Of a DNA stretch of 64,000 nucleotides, positions 39,018 to 50,562 are shown in pieces. The stretch comes from Marinobacterium_A aestuariivivens (GTDB taxonomy: Bacteria; Pseudomonadota; Gammaproteobacteria; Pseudomonadales; Balneatricaceae). Location of the stretch: the NCBI RefSeq assembly GCF_042661465.1, contig NZ_JBHSWE010000001.1:2914001-2978000 (forward strand). The letters run 5' to 3'. A program made the translations under genes and the position numbers. The first letter of the stretch is position 1. Each line of letters starts with the position of its first letter. The notes beneath the pieces are model-generated. The model ran no database searches. It saw only the letters and a program-made list of their open reading frames with translations, and had not been told where the DNA came from.

Positions 39018-39574
39018 GGGCTTACCTCCCCAGCAGCGGAGGTTTCGTCGTAGACGTCCAGTGCGCTGAATGACAGGAAGATGTCCCGGCTCTGCAGGTT
39101 CTTGATAAAGGCCAGGCCATATTGCAGACCGCCAATGAAGAGCCCCAGCGGTACCACGAGCAGTGTCCAGTAGACCGGGATCTGCAGCGCCGCAGTGATC
39201 ATGCCGCGTTGCGCCACCTTGGCGACGTAGAGGCAGGCGTAGTAGCTGAGCAGGAACAGTGTCAGCGCCGTACTAAAGGTGATGACGAGCATAAGCGCCT
39301 TCTTGCGCCGGTCATTGAGCAGGTCATAGAAGGCCGACATACGGATATGACGACCCGTGCGGGTGACGTAGCCGAGTCCCATGAAGGTCACGATGACCAT
39401 CAGGATCTGGTTCAGCTCTTCGGAAAAATAGAGACTTTGTGAGAAAAGGTAACGGCCGAACACGTTGACCACGGTGTTCAGCGCCATCAACAGTATGCTG
39501 GCCGACAGGCACCAGGCTTCGAAGCGGCTGATCCAGCCGTCCACCCGGTCCAGGCCACGTAACAGCGCGTGCAT
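39014..39574 (-). CDS. dctQ: TRAP transporter small permease (DctQ)
   Basis: 186 residues with four transmembrane segments, including LSASILLMALNTVVNVFGRY and the DctQ motif ELNQILMVIVTFMGLGYVTR, followed by THIRM-like RTGRHIRMSAFYD. It is coupled to dctM by a 4-base overlap and follows dctP by 57 bases. Confidence 0.88.
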   Translation of the reverse strand: MHALLRGLDRVDGWISRFEAWCLSASILLMALNTVVNVFGRYLFSQSLYFSEELNQILMVIVTFMGLGYVTRTGRHIRMSAFYDLLNDRRKKALMLVITFSTALTLFLLSYYACLYVAKVAQRGMITAALQIPVYWTLLVVPLGLFIGGLQYGLAFIKNLQSRDIFLSFSALDVYDETSAAGEVSP

Positions 39575-39631
39575 CTTGGCATCCTCGAACGATCGGCCGG
39601 CCGTCTGGGCGGCCGGCCGGGGTGGAAAGGA

Positions 39632-40660
39632 TCAGTTCAGTTGCGCTTCCCACTGCTCGCGTTCTGCAAGGAAGTTGTCGAGCACCTGCCGACCGTTGTC
39701 GCCGACCAGTTCGACGAACTTGCCGCGGGTCTTTTCGGCGCGCTCGCGGAAAAGGTCGCGCTGAGCCTCGTTGAGACGAATGTATTCCATCTGTGGCTTC
39801 TCCTCGAGAATCTTGGCCAGGAACTGCTCTTCGAGGCGTGGCACCTCATCCATCATGTGGATGCTGACCTCTTTCAGTGTCTCCTGCACCAGTTGCTGGC
39901 GCGCAGGCGGAAGGCTGCCGAACCAGTCTTCGCCGGTGACGATGGCGCTGGTAAACAGCTGATGGCGGGCCGAGATCAGGTGGTCGGTAACCTCGAAAAA
40001 CTTGCTCTGGTAGATCGACGAGATCGGATTGCCGACGCCGTCGATCACCTTCAATTGCAACGCGCCGTAGACCTCGCCGAACGGCAGCGGCGTCGGGCTC
40101 GAGCCCAGATCCTTGAACGCCTCTACCTGCAGCGGCGACACCAGGATGCGCATCTTGAAGTTGTCGAGATCCGCGGGGCTGCGCACCGCGCGATTGGCGG
40201 CCCAGGCATCCTCGCCCTCGGAATAGATGCTCATCAGGCGCAGGCCGCTCTTGGCGAAGTCCGGCGCCATGTCCTCGAACACCGTCTTCGACTCGGTCAT
40301 CAGCTTCTTGTTGACGTCATTGCTCTCCGAGAGGATGAACGGGATCGAGAACAACTGGATTTCAGGTACGAAGGAACCGAGGTGGCCGAGGGAGACGTTG
40401 GCGAACTGTAGCGCGCCGTTGGCGGCGAGCTCAGTGGTGTCGGCCGAGGTGCCGAGGGTGCCGCCGTAGTAGATTTTGACCTCGACGTCGCCGTCGGTCT
40501 TTTGTTCGATGCGTTTTTTGAACTCCTGGGCGTAGAGGTCCTGAATATCGCCCTGGGACACTTCAATCGAGTACTTCCAGGTTTCAGCCTGGACGCCGGC
40601 TGCGAGGCAACTGAGGGCTGTGGCGGCGGCAAAACGGGTGAGGCGTTGGGACCATTTCAT
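39632..40660 (-). CDS. dctP: TRAP transporter periplasmic binding protein (DctP)
   Basis: 342 residues from the ATG at 40660, with AGGAG upstream. Signal peptide about residues 1-25 (LTRFAAATALSCLAAGVQA, then cleavage before ETWKY). The mature part has the DctP pattern VKIYYGGTLG, GALQFANVSLG, and the substrate-carboxylate arginine in DLDNFKMRILVSP. The canonical arginine points to a ligand with a carboxylate, which fits an amino acid or acyl-amino acid. It lies first among the three TRAP genes. Confidence 0.88.
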   Translation of the reverse strand: MKWSQRLTRFAAATALSCLAAGVQAETWKYSIEVSQGDIQDLYAQEFKKRIEQKTDGDVEVKIYYGGTLGTSADTTELAANGALQFANVSLGHLGSFVPEIQLFSIPFILSESNDVNKKLMTESKTVFEDMAPDFAKSGLRLMSIYSEGEDAWAANRAVRSPADLDNFKMRILVSPLQVEAFKDLGSSPTPLPFGEVYGALQLKVIDGVGNPISSIYQSKFFEVTDHLISARHQLFTSAIVTGEDWFGSLPPARQQLVQETLKEVSIHMMDEVPRLEEQFLAKILEEKPQMEYIRLNEAQRDLFRERAEKTRGKFVELVGDNGRQVLDNFLAEREQWEAQLN

Positions 40661-40732
40661 AGGATAAGACTCCTGTTGTTGTTGTCGGTGGAGCAAAATT
40701 GCCCCGCGCGAGCGCGGGGCCTGGTACGGCTG

Positions 40733-41404
40733 TTATTCGTCGCCGGGTACGCCGAATGACTCGGCGTTGGACGGATCGCTGGCGCGGGTGACATAAGCCT
40801 GCAATTGCGGTTCGTAGAGGAACCAGAGGTTGCGCAGTTCGCCGATCGGCGCCTGGTGCCAGTCTACGCGCAGGTCGACGACCGGCCATTTCGGCTCGGC
40901 GGCCACCAGCAGGCCGGCCGAGTGTACCGGCCCCATCTCGCCACCGGCGGCCAGTCCCGCCTCGAGCGCCTGCACCAGCCGTTCGGCCAGGTGGCCCTCG
41001 CTGTTTTCGAAGGCACTGATCATCGCTTGCGGCACTTCGGTGTTGGCCAGCAGGTTGCCCATCGCCAGGCAGTGCTTGCCTTCAGCGGTGGCGTGGATGC
41101 CCAATGCCCGGGCACCGCTGAAGGTGGCGGTTTCACCGCGGGCGTTGAGTACGCCGAGCTGGCGCCACTCGACGTCGCTGTCGGCCTCGGCCTGACGTGC
41201 GAGAATCGCAGCCGGGGCCAGGCCTTGCTGCAGCAGGTCGAGGCCCAGCGATCCCAGGTCGGGGTTGGTGACGTTCTGGGTCAGGGCCACGCCTGTGCCG
41301 CTGCGCACCCAGGCGCAGCGGCTGGCGACGCTGATGCTGGATGAGGTGATGGCGCAGCCGAGCATGCCGGTTTCGGGGCAGAACCCCGCTACGGAAAAGG
41401 TCAT
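40733..41404 (-). CDS. DUF1028 family protein (Ntn-hydrolase-like)
   Basis: 223 residues from the ATG at 41404, which overlaps the Rid gene's stop. The N-terminus TFSVAGFCPETGMLGCAITS, then VASRCAWVRSGTGVALTQN and the GHC-like NARGETATFSGARALG and GNLLANTEVPQAM, is the DUF1028 pattern. These proteins have an Ntn-hydrolase-like fold; no reaction is firmly assigned. Gene neighbourhoods often include Rid proteins, M20 peptidases and flavin enzymes, exactly as here, which suggests an amidase-like or repair role in breakdown of an N-containing substrate. Confidence 0.85.
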   Translation of the reverse strand: MTFSVAGFCPETGMLGCAITSSSISVASRCAWVRSGTGVALTQNVTNPDLGSLGLDLLQQGLAPAAILARQAEADSDVEWRQLGVLNARGETATFSGARALGIHATAEGKHCLAMGNLLANTEVPQAMISAFENSEGHLAERLVQALEAGLAAGGEMGPVHSAGLLVAAEPKWPVVDLRVDWHQAPIGELRNLWFLYEPQLQAYVTRASDPSNAESFGVPGDE

Positions 41405-41823
41405 GCGGCCTCCTCGTCGGGAATCACCGCGATGACGTCGATCTCCATCAGCCATTCGGCCTGGGCAAGGCCGGCGACGACCAGGCCGGTGGAGATCGGA
41501 TAGACACCCTTAAGCCACTTGCCCACCTCGCGGTAGACCGGCTCGCGAAAACGCGGGTCGGTGATATAGGTGGTGGTCTTGACGATATGGCTGAGGTCGG
41601 AGCCGGCTTCTTCGAGCAACTGCCTGACGTTTTTCATCGCCTGCTCGGCCTGGGCGCGCGGGTCGCCCAGGCCGACCAGTTTGCCTTCGAAGTCGGTACC
41701 GACCTGACCTCGTACGTAAACGGTGTTTCCGGCACGTACGGCCTGGCAGAGATCGTTGTCCAGCGACTGATTCGGATACGTTTCCTTGGTATTGAACATG
41801 CGGATTCGAGTATGGGTAGGCAT
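41401..41823 (-). CDS. Rid-family (RidA/YjgF-like) protein, probably an imine/enamine deaminase
   Basis: 140 residues. The Rid fold is recognised from NTVYVRGQVGTDFEGKLVGL, AQAEQAMKNVRQLLEEAGSD, HIVKTTTYITDPRFREPVYR and a C-terminal WLMEIDVIAVIP. The usual RidA arginine of the active site (in 'xNRxxVE') has the spacing of ITDPRFR here. Rid proteins hydrolyse reactive imines made by dehydratases or amine oxidases. It sits between the flavin monooxygenase gene and DUF1028, consistent with cleaning up an imine formed by the oxidase. It is probably one of the divergent Rid subgroups rather than housekeeping RidA. Confidence 0.85.
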   Translation of the reverse strand: MPTHTRIRMFNTKETYPNQSLDNDLCQAVRAGNTVYVRGQVGTDFEGKLVGLGDPRAQAEQAMKNVRQLLEEAGSDLSHIVKTTTYITDPRFREPVYREVGKWLKGVYPISTGLVVAGLAQAEWLMEIDVIAVIPDEEAA

Positions 41824-41909
41824 CGACTGACTCTCGTTATGCTGATTGTTTGAACCTGTGAATAGCGACTTTAGAATCAAGGGACAGGCCATCAGGTCCG
41901 TCCCTGCGA

Positions 41910-43186
41910 TCAGTCTTCCGCCTGGCGTTGCGAGGCATCACGATAGGCAAGATATTTGCGCTGAGTGGCGATATGGTCCGCAATATGCCTGGCATCATGC
42001 CAGACGCCCCAGATGAAACTGGAGCCACGACGTGACAGCCACGGCAGACCCACGAAATAGACGCCGGGCTCGGTTGAGACACCGCGCTGATGCTGCGGCT
42101 TGCCGTTTTCGTCGAAGGCGTTCACATTCAGCCAGCTGTAATCGACCGCGAAGCCCGTCGCCCAGACGATCGAGGTAACGCCGGCCTCGGCCAGGTCGAG
42201 TTCGAGAATGGGATGGGTCACGCATTCCGGATCCGGGAGCATCGCACGGGCTTCAGGTTCCTCCGGAAGGTCGAGGCCGTTGCGCTCAATGTAGGCGTCA
42301 GCGGCATCCAGCAGCGACAGATAGTTCTCATCGCCGCGTGCTAGGTTCCCGGCGAGGTCCGGCTGGAAGGTCACCACACCGTCGTTGAAGGACTTCGTCA
42401 GTCCCACGAGCGTCATCCCCTCGTTGGCAAGTCGTCGGAAGTCGACCGTCTGGCCACCATGGGCACCGCTCACGGCAATGGTGACGTGCTCCGTGCCCGG
42501 CTTCATGGCCTCGGCATCCCATTCGCCGAGGACGCCCAGCCACCAGACGAAGTCACGGTTGCGATAGGCGCGCGGAGGACGGTCGTGCGGTCCAACCGAA
42601 AGGTAGACTTTCTTGCCGGCCCGCTGCAGCTCATCCGCGATCTGCACCCCTGACGACCCCGCGCCTACCACCAGAACCGCACCCTCGGGCAGCTGCCCGG
42701 GGTTGCGATAGTCGGCGGAGTGGATTTGGGTGATGTTTTCATCGTCCGGCGCGATCGGCGGTATAACGGGACGCTGGAAAGGTCCGGTGGCGGCAACCAG
42801 GCGATTGGCCTCGATCACGCCCTCGGAGGTTTCAATGCAAAAGCCCGGACGATCGGCATTGCGTTCCACCTTCTTCACTTCCACGCCCGTACGGATGGGT
42901 GCGTTGAACTTCCTGGCGTAAGCTTCGAAATAGTCCGCAACGCGCTCTTTCGGGGGAAAGCGTCGGCGTCGAGATCGTCGAACTCCAGGCCCGGAAACCG
43001 GTCATGCCAGGCCGGGCCGTTGGCCACCAGCGAATCCCAGCGTTTCGTGCGCCAGGCTTCGGCGATACGGTTGCGCTCCAGAACCAGGTGGGGAACCCCG
43101 AGGTTGCTCAGGTGTTCGCTCATGGCCACGCCGGCCTGACCGGCGCCAACAACAAGCGTATCTATTTCTATTTTTTTAACTGTCAT
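41910..43186 (-). CDS. Flavin-containing monooxygenase-like NAD(P)/FAD oxidoreductase, frameshifted
   Basis: Restored length about 425 residues. FAD-binding Rossmann loop DTLVVGAGQAGVAMSEHLS near the N-terminus; second, NADPH-binding loop VLVVGAGSSGVQIADELQ at about 180; SIVWATGFAVDYSWL is the conserved ATG motif of the FMO/CzcO group. A G run at 42952-42956 (C run in the gene) is one base short; restoring it links DADAFPP to KERVADYFEAYARKF. It probably oxygenates a nitrogen (or carbon next to nitrogen) of the compound brought in by the TRAP transporter. First gene of the minus-strand series, divergent from the LysR gene with a 180-base gap. Confidence 0.82.
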
Positions 43187-43366
43187 GTCTTTGTCCTTCT
43201 GGAGGGCGGGTTGATTCAGACCGGTCATGGCTTGCCTGTTCTGTATTCGCCAAGACTAGGTGTTGGTGTTGTATCGGTAAAATATTATTAACCTAACAAT
43301 TGAATTTGAAAATTTGATACAGTGGTCCGAGACCCGCCACCAGGCGGTACTGATGGAGGTTTCAAG

Positions 43367-44314
43367 ATGCGTTTTACCCTCAAGCACCTGCGCTATTTCG
43401 TTGTTGCCGGAGAGAAGAGCAGCGTCACCAAGGCGGCCGAGATGCTGCATGTGTCGCAGCCGTCGATCTCGTCTGCGATCCTGCACCTGGAGGACGTGAC
43501 CGGCCTGCAGCTGTTCGTCCGTCACCATGCCCAGGGCCTGTCGCTGACGCCGCCGGGACGGCAATTTATGCGCAAGGCCAAGCAGCTGCTGGCCGAAGCC
43601 GACGGTCTCGAGCACTACGCCCAGACCCTGGGGCAGGATGTCGCCGGCTCGCTGCGTATTGTCGGCTTCCCGACCTTCACGCCGATCCTGCTGCCGGGCC
43701 TGATCAAGCGCTTCGTCAATGCTTACCCGGCGGTCAGCGTCCAGTGCGACGAGAAGCATCAGAAGGACATCATCCAGAGCCTGCACGAGGGCCGCTACGA
43801 ACTGGCGCTGACCTACGACATGCAGATCCCGTCCGATATCGAGTTCGAGCCGCTGATGGAGTTTCCGCCCTACGCCGTGGTGGGACGGGAACATCCGCTG
43901 GCGGATCGCCAGGAAGTGTCGCTGAGGGAGCTGGCGCCTCACCCGATGGTGTTACTGGACTGGCCGATGAGCCGGGAGTACTTCTACTCGCTGTTCCTGA
44001 GCCTGGAGCTGGAACCCAACTTCGCCTACCAGGCCGAATCGCTGGGGATGGTACGCGGGCTGGTCGGCAACGGCTTCGGCTATACGCTGTTCAACAGCCC
44101 GATGGCCTGCAACCTGGCGTTCGATGGCACCGAGCTGGTGGCGATACCGCTGACCGAGAAGCTGCGACCGCTGCGCATGGGCGTGGCGCGTCTCTCCCAG
44201 TTCCGGCTGACGCCGGCTGCCGAGGCCTTCATCAAGAAGATCGGCGACCAGGCGCGTGAGCTGTCGAACAGCGTCTTCGAAGACAACCGCTTCTACCGGC
44301 TGCTGATCGATTGA
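43367..44314 (+). CDS. LysR-type transcriptional regulator
   Basis: 315 residues from the ATG at 43367 (GGAGG 8 bases upstream). N-terminal winged helix-turn-helix: LRYFVVAGEKSSVTKAAEML, then HVSQPSISSAILHLED. The rest is the periplasmic-binding-like co-inducer domain (GSLRIVGFPTFTPILLPGLI; YELALTYDMQIP). Divergent from the flavin monooxygenase gene; the AT-rich gap 43200-43320 should hold the operator. It is the likely activator of the whole cluster. Confidence 0.9.
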   Translation: MRFTLKHLRYFVVAGEKSSVTKAAEMLHVSQPSISSAILHLEDVTGLQLFVRHHAQGLSLTPPGRQFMRKAKQLLAEADGLEHYAQTLGQDVAGSLRIVGFPTFTPILLPGLIKRFVNAYPAVSVQCDEKHQKDIIQSLHEGRYELALTYDMQIPSDIEFEPLMEFPPYAVVGREHPLADRQEVSLRELAPHPMVLLDWPMSREYFYSLFLSLELEPNFAYQAESLGMVRGLVGNGFGYTLFNSPMACNLAFDGTELVAIPLTEKLRPLRMGVARLSQFRLTPAAEAFIKKIGDQARELSNSVFEDNRFYRLLID

Positions 44315-44369
44315 ATCCTTTGGGAGATTCGGCCATCCCTGATAGTGGCAGGCGCCATGGTCGAGATAT

Positions 44370-44440
44370 CGTAGGAGCCTCGCACCGAGGCGAATGAGTT
44401 CGGCACGGCGGTTGTTCGCAACGGGGGCGTTGCTCCTACG
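44370..44440. repeat. REP-like palindrome
   Basis: CGTAGGAGC at the left end and GCTCCTACG at the right end are exact inverted repeats about 70 bases apart, with a small inner hairpin CCTCGCACCGAGG. The CTCCTACG ends also occur in the array after 5S (32150 and 32325). It sits between the LysR gene and the aspartase gene and may act as a transcript end. Confidence 0.65.
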
Positions 44441-44633
44441 GGTTCCACCGATAGGGCGTGGGAGAGGCGCCGGCCTGTGGTTGAAATAGCATAAAAAAAA
44501 GAATCCAAGAGAAATTATTTCTATATTTTACAAATATTGGTGCGCTTTCTAGTCTGGCAACCTGGAGTCCGAACAGCCCGTTCGGCCATCCTCGCAAGCG
44601 GCCGGCAATGCCGGGACCGTATCGGAGTGAAGA

Positions 44634-46484
<1,851 letters not shown>

Positions 46485-46507
46485 TCGGCACCCAGGAGAA
46501 GAAGATC

Positions 46508-47992
46508 ATGACCGAGAAGAACAAGGCCTACTGGCTGAGCAAACGCGAGCAGATCGAGCTGCGGACCCGTGCCTGGATCGACGGCCGCTTCGTCGAGGCC
46601 AGCGACGGCCAGACCTACGAAACCCGCAATCCGGCCACCGGCGAGCATCTGGCGAATATCGCCGCCTGCAGCGCCGACGACGTCGACAGGGCGGTGCAGG
46701 CGGCACGGCGTACCTTCGACTCGGGCGTCTGGTCCGAGGCCGCGCCGGCGCAGCGCAAGGCGGTGGTCCGGCGCCTGGCCCAGCTGATCCGCGACAATGC
46801 CGACGAACTGGCACTGCTCGAAACGCTCAATGTCGGCAAGCCGATTGCGGATGCGCTCAATATCGACATTATGGGGGCTGCCGGCTGCTTCGACTGGTAC
46901 GCCGAGGCGGTCGACAAGCTCTATGGCGAGGTGGCGCCGACCGACGGCAACAATATCGCCACCATTACCCGCGAGCCGATCGGCGTGGTCGGCGCGGTAG
47001 TGCCCTGGAACTTCCCGCTCGATATCGCCGCCTGGAAACTGGCGCCGGCGCTGATCAGCGGCAACTCGGTGGTGCTCAAGCCCGCCGAGCAGTCGCCGCT
47101 GACCGCGCTGCGCCTGGCGGAACTGGCCAAAGAGGCCGGCCTGCCGGACGCTGTGCTCAATGTCGTCACCGGCCTGGGTGAGGTCGTCGGCAAGGCTCTG
47201 GGGCTGCACATGGATGTCGACTGTATCGCCTTTACCGGCTCGACGCAGGTCGGCAAGCTGTTTCTCGGCTACTCGGCCCAGTCCAACATGAAACAGGTGT
47301 GGCCCGAGACCGGCGGCAAAAGCCCGAACCTGATCTTCGCCGACTGCGATCTGGACGCGGCGGTCGAGCACGCCGTCAACGGCATTTTCTTCAACCAGGG
47401 CGAGGTCTGTTCGGCCAACTCGCGGATACTTGTCGAACGCGGCATTCGCGACCGTTTCGTCGAGAAGTTCGTGGCCAAGGCGCAGTCGCTGAAGGTCGGC
47501 GACCCGCTCGAGGCCGATACCCGCGTCGGTGCCCTGATCGACAATGAACATGCCGCCCGGGTACGCGAGCATATCGCCAATGCCGCCGACGAGGGTGCGC
47601 AGCTGCTGACTGGCGGCGCCGGCGATACCGATACCAACCTGGTAGCGCCGACCATCTTCGACGGCGTCACGCCGGACATGCGCATCGCCCGCGACGAGGT
47701 GTTCGGCCCGGTGGCGGCGCTGATCACCTTCGATACCGAGGCGGAGGCGCTGCGCATCGCCAACGATTCGATCTACGGCCTCGCGGCGTCGCTCTGGACC
47801 CGGGATCTGAACCGGGCGCACCGCGTCGCGCGCAAGCTGCGGGCCGGCACCGTCTCGGTCAACACCATGGATGCGCTTGATTTCAGCACACCGTTCGGCG
47901 GCTACAAGCAATCCGGTTTCGGCCGCGACCTGTCGCTGCATGCCCTCGACAAGTTCACCCAGCTGAAGACCACCTGGATCAAGCTCGGATGA
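46508..47992 (+). CDS. NAD-dependent aldehyde dehydrogenase, PuuC-like
   Basis: 494 residues. Motifs: VVPWNFPLDIAAWKLAPAL (cofactor), FTGSTQVGKLF, the general-base Glu in WPETGGKSPNLIFADC, and the catalytic Cys in FNQGEVCSANSRILVE. This style is that of gamma-glutamyl-gamma-aminobutyraldehyde dehydrogenase (PuuC/AldH), with broad activity on omega-amino and short-chain aldehydes. It would oxidise the aldehyde made by the aminotransferase or amine oxidation in the same cluster. It overlaps the GST-like gene by 4 bases. Confidence 0.87.
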   Translation: MTEKNKAYWLSKREQIELRTRAWIDGRFVEASDGQTYETRNPATGEHLANIAACSADDVDRAVQAARRTFDSGVWSEAAPAQRKAVVRRLAQLIRDNADELALLETLNVGKPIADALNIDIMGAAGCFDWYAEAVDKLYGEVAPTDGNNIATITREPIGVVGAVVPWNFPLDIAAWKLAPALISGNSVVLKPAEQSPLTALRLAELAKEAGLPDAVLNVVTGLGEVVGKALGLHMDVDCIAFTGSTQVGKLFLGYSAQSNMKQVWPETGGKSPNLIFADCDLDAAVEHAVNGIFFNQGEVCSANSRILVERGIRDRFVEKFVAKAQSLKVGDPLEADTRVGALIDNEHAARVREHIANAADEGAQLLTGGAGDTDTNLVAPTIFDGVTPDMRIARDEVFGPVAALITFDTEAEALRIANDSIYGLAASLWTRDLNRAHRVARKLRAGTVSVNTMDALDFSTPFGGYKQSGFGRDLSLHALDKFTQLKTTWIKLG

Positions 47993-48585
47993 TGATTCTC
48001 TACAGTGCGCCGCGTTCGCCCTACGCCCGAAAAGTGCGTATGGCGCTGCTCGAGCTCGATCTGGGTGAACGGGTCGAGATCCGTTCGGTGAATCCCTTCG
48101 ACAACCAGCCCGACCACCTGGCGACGAACCCGCTGGCACGGGTGCCGGCGTTGCAACTGCCGGACGGTACCCGCCTGTGCGACAGCCGGCTGATCCTCGA
48201 TTATCTGGACGAGACCTTTGCTGCGGCTACGGACCCGGGGCATCGCGACTGGGCGCAGCGCAATCGCATTGTGCTGGCGGAAGGCGTGATGGATGCGGCT
48301 TGCGGCCTGGTCAGCGAGGAGCGCCGTCCCCGCGAGGTACGGCACGAGGCCGCCGCCTGGCGACTCGAAGACGTGCTGAGCCGCGCCTTGCTCGCGCTCG
48401 AAGCCTCATCGCAAGCGTTGTCCGCCGAGTTGGCGGGACGGCTGGAGATCACGCTGTGTTGCACCCTGGGCTACATGGATTTCCGTCTGTCGGCGATCGC
48501 CTGGCGCGCCATCTGCCCGACTCTGGCGGACTGGTTCGGCAGCTTCTCGCAGCGCCCGTCGGCACAGCGCACGGCGCCCCGCTGA
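47989..48585 (+). CDS. Glutathione S-transferase family protein
   Basis: 198 residues. The thioredoxin-like N-terminal domain carries LYSAPRSPYARKVRMALLE and the glutathione-binding NPLARVPALQLPDGTRLCDS, then RLILDYLDE. The C-terminal helical domain is ordinary. The catalytic serine/cysteine position after the first strand is a serine here (SPYARK). ATGATGA overlap with the dehydrogenase gene shows co-translation; it may detoxify reactive aldehydes. Confidence 0.85.
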   Translation: MMILYSAPRSPYARKVRMALLELDLGERVEIRSVNPFDNQPDHLATNPLARVPALQLPDGTRLCDSRLILDYLDETFAAATDPGHRDWAQRNRIVLAEGVMDAACGLVSEERRPREVRHEAAAWRLEDVLSRALLALEASSQALSAELAGRLEITLCCTLGYMDFRLSAIAWRAICPTLADWFGSFSQRPSAQRTAPR

Positions 48586-48647
48586 GGTTCGGGCAGGGCG
48601 GTCGACGTCTATAATTGAGTCGGGTGGCACCTATGGTAGGAGGGCAT

Positions 48648-49424
48648 ATGAAAGCCGGGGGACTGCTGTTCGATCTCGATGGCGTACTCTACGTCGAAGA
48701 CCGGTTGCTGCCCGGTGCGCAGGAGGTCATGCAGCAGGTGCTGAAGCAGGGCATTCCGTTTCGCTATATCACCAACACGTCGACAAAGTCACTGGCCACG
48801 CTGGAACGGCAGCTTGAAGACCGGGGGCTGCCGGTGCCCGATAACTCGGTTTTCAGTGCCATCAGTGCGGCAGTGCAATGGCTTGACGACAACGGTGTCC
48901 GGCGCATTTTTCCGGTGCTTGCGGATGACGCGCAGCAGGATTTTGCCCGCTTCCGGATCGACGATGCGCAGCCGCAGGCGGTCGTACTCGGGGATATCGG
49001 CGAGGGCTGGAACTACGGGCTGCTCAACCGGCTGTTCGGTTACCTGACCGGGGGCGCCCGGCTGGTCGCGGTCCACCGCAACCGCTACTGGCAGACCGAA
49101 AGCGGATTGCAGCCCGACCTGGGACTCTTTGTTGCCGGCCTCGAATACGCGGCCGATATCGAGGCGGTGGTGGTCGGGAAACCGTCGGAGCGATTTTTTC
49201 GTACAGCTTGCAACGGCCTCGGGCTTGAACCGGGGCAGGTGGTGCTGGTCGGAGATGATATAGAGAGCGATATCGGCGGTGCGCAGCGGGCCGGCCTGAC
49301 GGGCGTGCTGGTGCATACCGGCAAGTACCGCCGCGAGCGGGTCGAGCGCTCGGGCATCGACCCCGATATCGAGATCGCCTCGGTCGCCGAATTGCCCGGC
49401 GTACTGCCGCAGCTGTTCGCTTGA
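48648..49424 (+). CDS. HAD-superfamily subfamily IIA hydrolase
   Basis: 258 residues from the ATG at 48648 (TAGGAGG upstream). HAD motif I LLFDLDGVLYVEDRLLPGA, motif II YITNTSTKS (Thr/Ser), and motifs III-IV VVGKPSERFF and LVGDDIESDIGGAQRAGLTG. The C2-type cap domain lies between. The closest groups are the LHPP/NagD-like phosphatases; substrate unknown. Confidence 0.85.
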   Translation: MKAGGLLFDLDGVLYVEDRLLPGAQEVMQQVLKQGIPFRYITNTSTKSLATLERQLEDRGLPVPDNSVFSAISAAVQWLDDNGVRRIFPVLADDAQQDFARFRIDDAQPQAVVLGDIGEGWNYGLLNRLFGYLTGGARLVAVHRNRYWQTESGLQPDLGLFVAGLEYAADIEAVVVGKPSERFFRTACNGLGLEPGQVVLVGDDIESDIGGAQRAGLTGVLVHTGKYRRERVERSGIDPDIEIASVAELPGVLPQLFA

Positions 49425-49502
49425 CTGGGTTTCGGGCGCCCAATATGGATAATGGGCACCGGGTTTTGTTAACGGTTTTTCCAGGCAGTCGGGTGGTGGC
49501 GG

Positions 49503-49985
49503 ATGAGTGATGAAGTTCTGTATGTGTTGATTGGTGTCGGACTTCTGGTGATCGCGGCGCTGGCCGCGCTGATTGCCCGGCAGTTGCGCCAGCAGCGCGA
49601 GCAGAAGGCGGCGCAGCGACAACAGCTGGAAGAGGCCAGGAACAAGGCGCGGGAGCAGCGACAGTATCTGATCGACAGCATCCGCGTGATCGCCCGCGCG
49701 ATGCATGACGATGAAAAGCTGACGCTGACCGAGGGTTGCATCCGGCTCAAGGTGCTGCTCGACAACCTCAAGCCCGACCTTCACCGCAATCCCGATTTCG
49801 AGATTATCGAGCGTCACTACGAAGCCACGCGTCATATTCCCTACCTGGACGCCTGGCGCAAGCTCGAGCGCACGGAACAGCGGCGCTATCAGCGCGAGAT
49901 GGACAGCCTCGAAAGCGAGAACCGTGCTGCACTGCTGCTGGCGGCGGAGAAACTCTGCGCCTATCCCCTGGACAGAATGCACTGA
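49503..49985 (+). CDS. DUF2489 family membrane-anchored protein
   Basis: 160 residues. One N-terminal transmembrane segment (about 5-26, VLYVLIGVGLLVIAALAALI), then a basic coiled coil (QLRQQREQKAAQRQQLEEAR) and a domain with DSIRVIARAMHDDEKLTLTE and GCIRLKVLLDNL, the DUF2489 signature. Function unknown; the soluble part faces the cytoplasm by the positive-inside rule. Confidence 0.82.
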   Translation: MSDEVLYVLIGVGLLVIAALAALIARQLRQQREQKAAQRQQLEEARNKAREQRQYLIDSIRVIARAMHDDEKLTLTEGCIRLKVLLDNLKPDLHRNPDFEIIERHYEATRHIPYLDAWRKLERTEQRRYQREMDSLESENRAALLLAAEKLCAYPLDRMH

Positions 49986-50020
49986 TCCAGCCTGACTCCC
50001 GGCGTCATCGAGGCTGACAG

Positions 50021-50395
50021 ATGGAATTCGTTGCGGCCTTTGTCGTTACCCTGCTGGTACTCTGCCTGATGGCGGTGGCGCTGCACTTCGGCCGCTCGCC
50101 GACCTATCGTCCCTCGCGTACCGAGGTGCTGGATCTTCTGCAGGGCGTGCTCGACGGTTCGACCTCCCGTCAGCGCTGGGACCTGTTCATCGGGCTCCCG
50201 GTACACCACGACCCCGAACTCGAAAAGGTTCGGCGCCGCTGCCTGGTGCTGCAGGAGGGGGACGATGAGCAGCCGGCGGCCGGAGAAGGACTCGACGGTC
50301 TTCTGTTCGACAGGGCAGGGCGCGAGCGCCTGGGCCATATCGTTGATGATCTGCGAACGCTGATTGCCAGGGAGCCGGTGTATCGGGAGTTCTAG
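50021..50395 (+). CDS. Hypothetical protein with one N-terminal membrane segment
   Basis: 124 residues. A single hydrophobic helix (about 4-22, VAAFVVTLLVLCLMAVALHF) is followed by a soluble part with RTEVLDLLQGVLDGSTSRQR and WDLFIGLPVHHDPELEKVRR. The latter resembles small cytoplasmic-side membrane proteins of Pseudomonas-type bacteria that accompany DUF2489 genes. It follows DUF2489 by 35 bases and is probably co-transcribed. Confidence 0.65.
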   Translation: MEFVAAFVVTLLVLCLMAVALHFGRSPTYRPSRTEVLDLLQGVLDGSTSRQRWDLFIGLPVHHDPELEKVRRRCLVLQEGDDEQPAAGEGLDGLLFDRAGRERLGHIVDDLRTLIAREPVYREF

Positions 50396-50396
50396 C

Positions 50397-50562
50397 GTGT
50401 GAGGACGTGAGGACGTGAGGGCGTGGAGGCGTGAAGGCGAAACGAACGTAGGGCACCCTGAGCGCAGCGAACCGTGCCGAAGTTATCGATGCAATTCGCT
50501 CTGCCCTATAAATCCGGGCTCTGGGATGACTACCCGTAACCCGTAACCCGGAACCGGAACCA
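50397..50562. repeat. Short tandem repeats between the hypothetical gene and the kinase gene
   Basis: About five imperfect copies of GTGAGGAC (50397-50440) and, further on, CCCGTAACCCGTAACCCGG (50533-50551). No gene or clear terminator is visible. The two runs are simple-sequence repeats and not a CRISPR array. Confidence 0.55.

Noticed and set aside
50397..50440. Tandem GTGAGGAC-type copies as a possible CRISPR array
   Set aside because: The period is about 8-9 bases with no spacers, and no cas genes are present.
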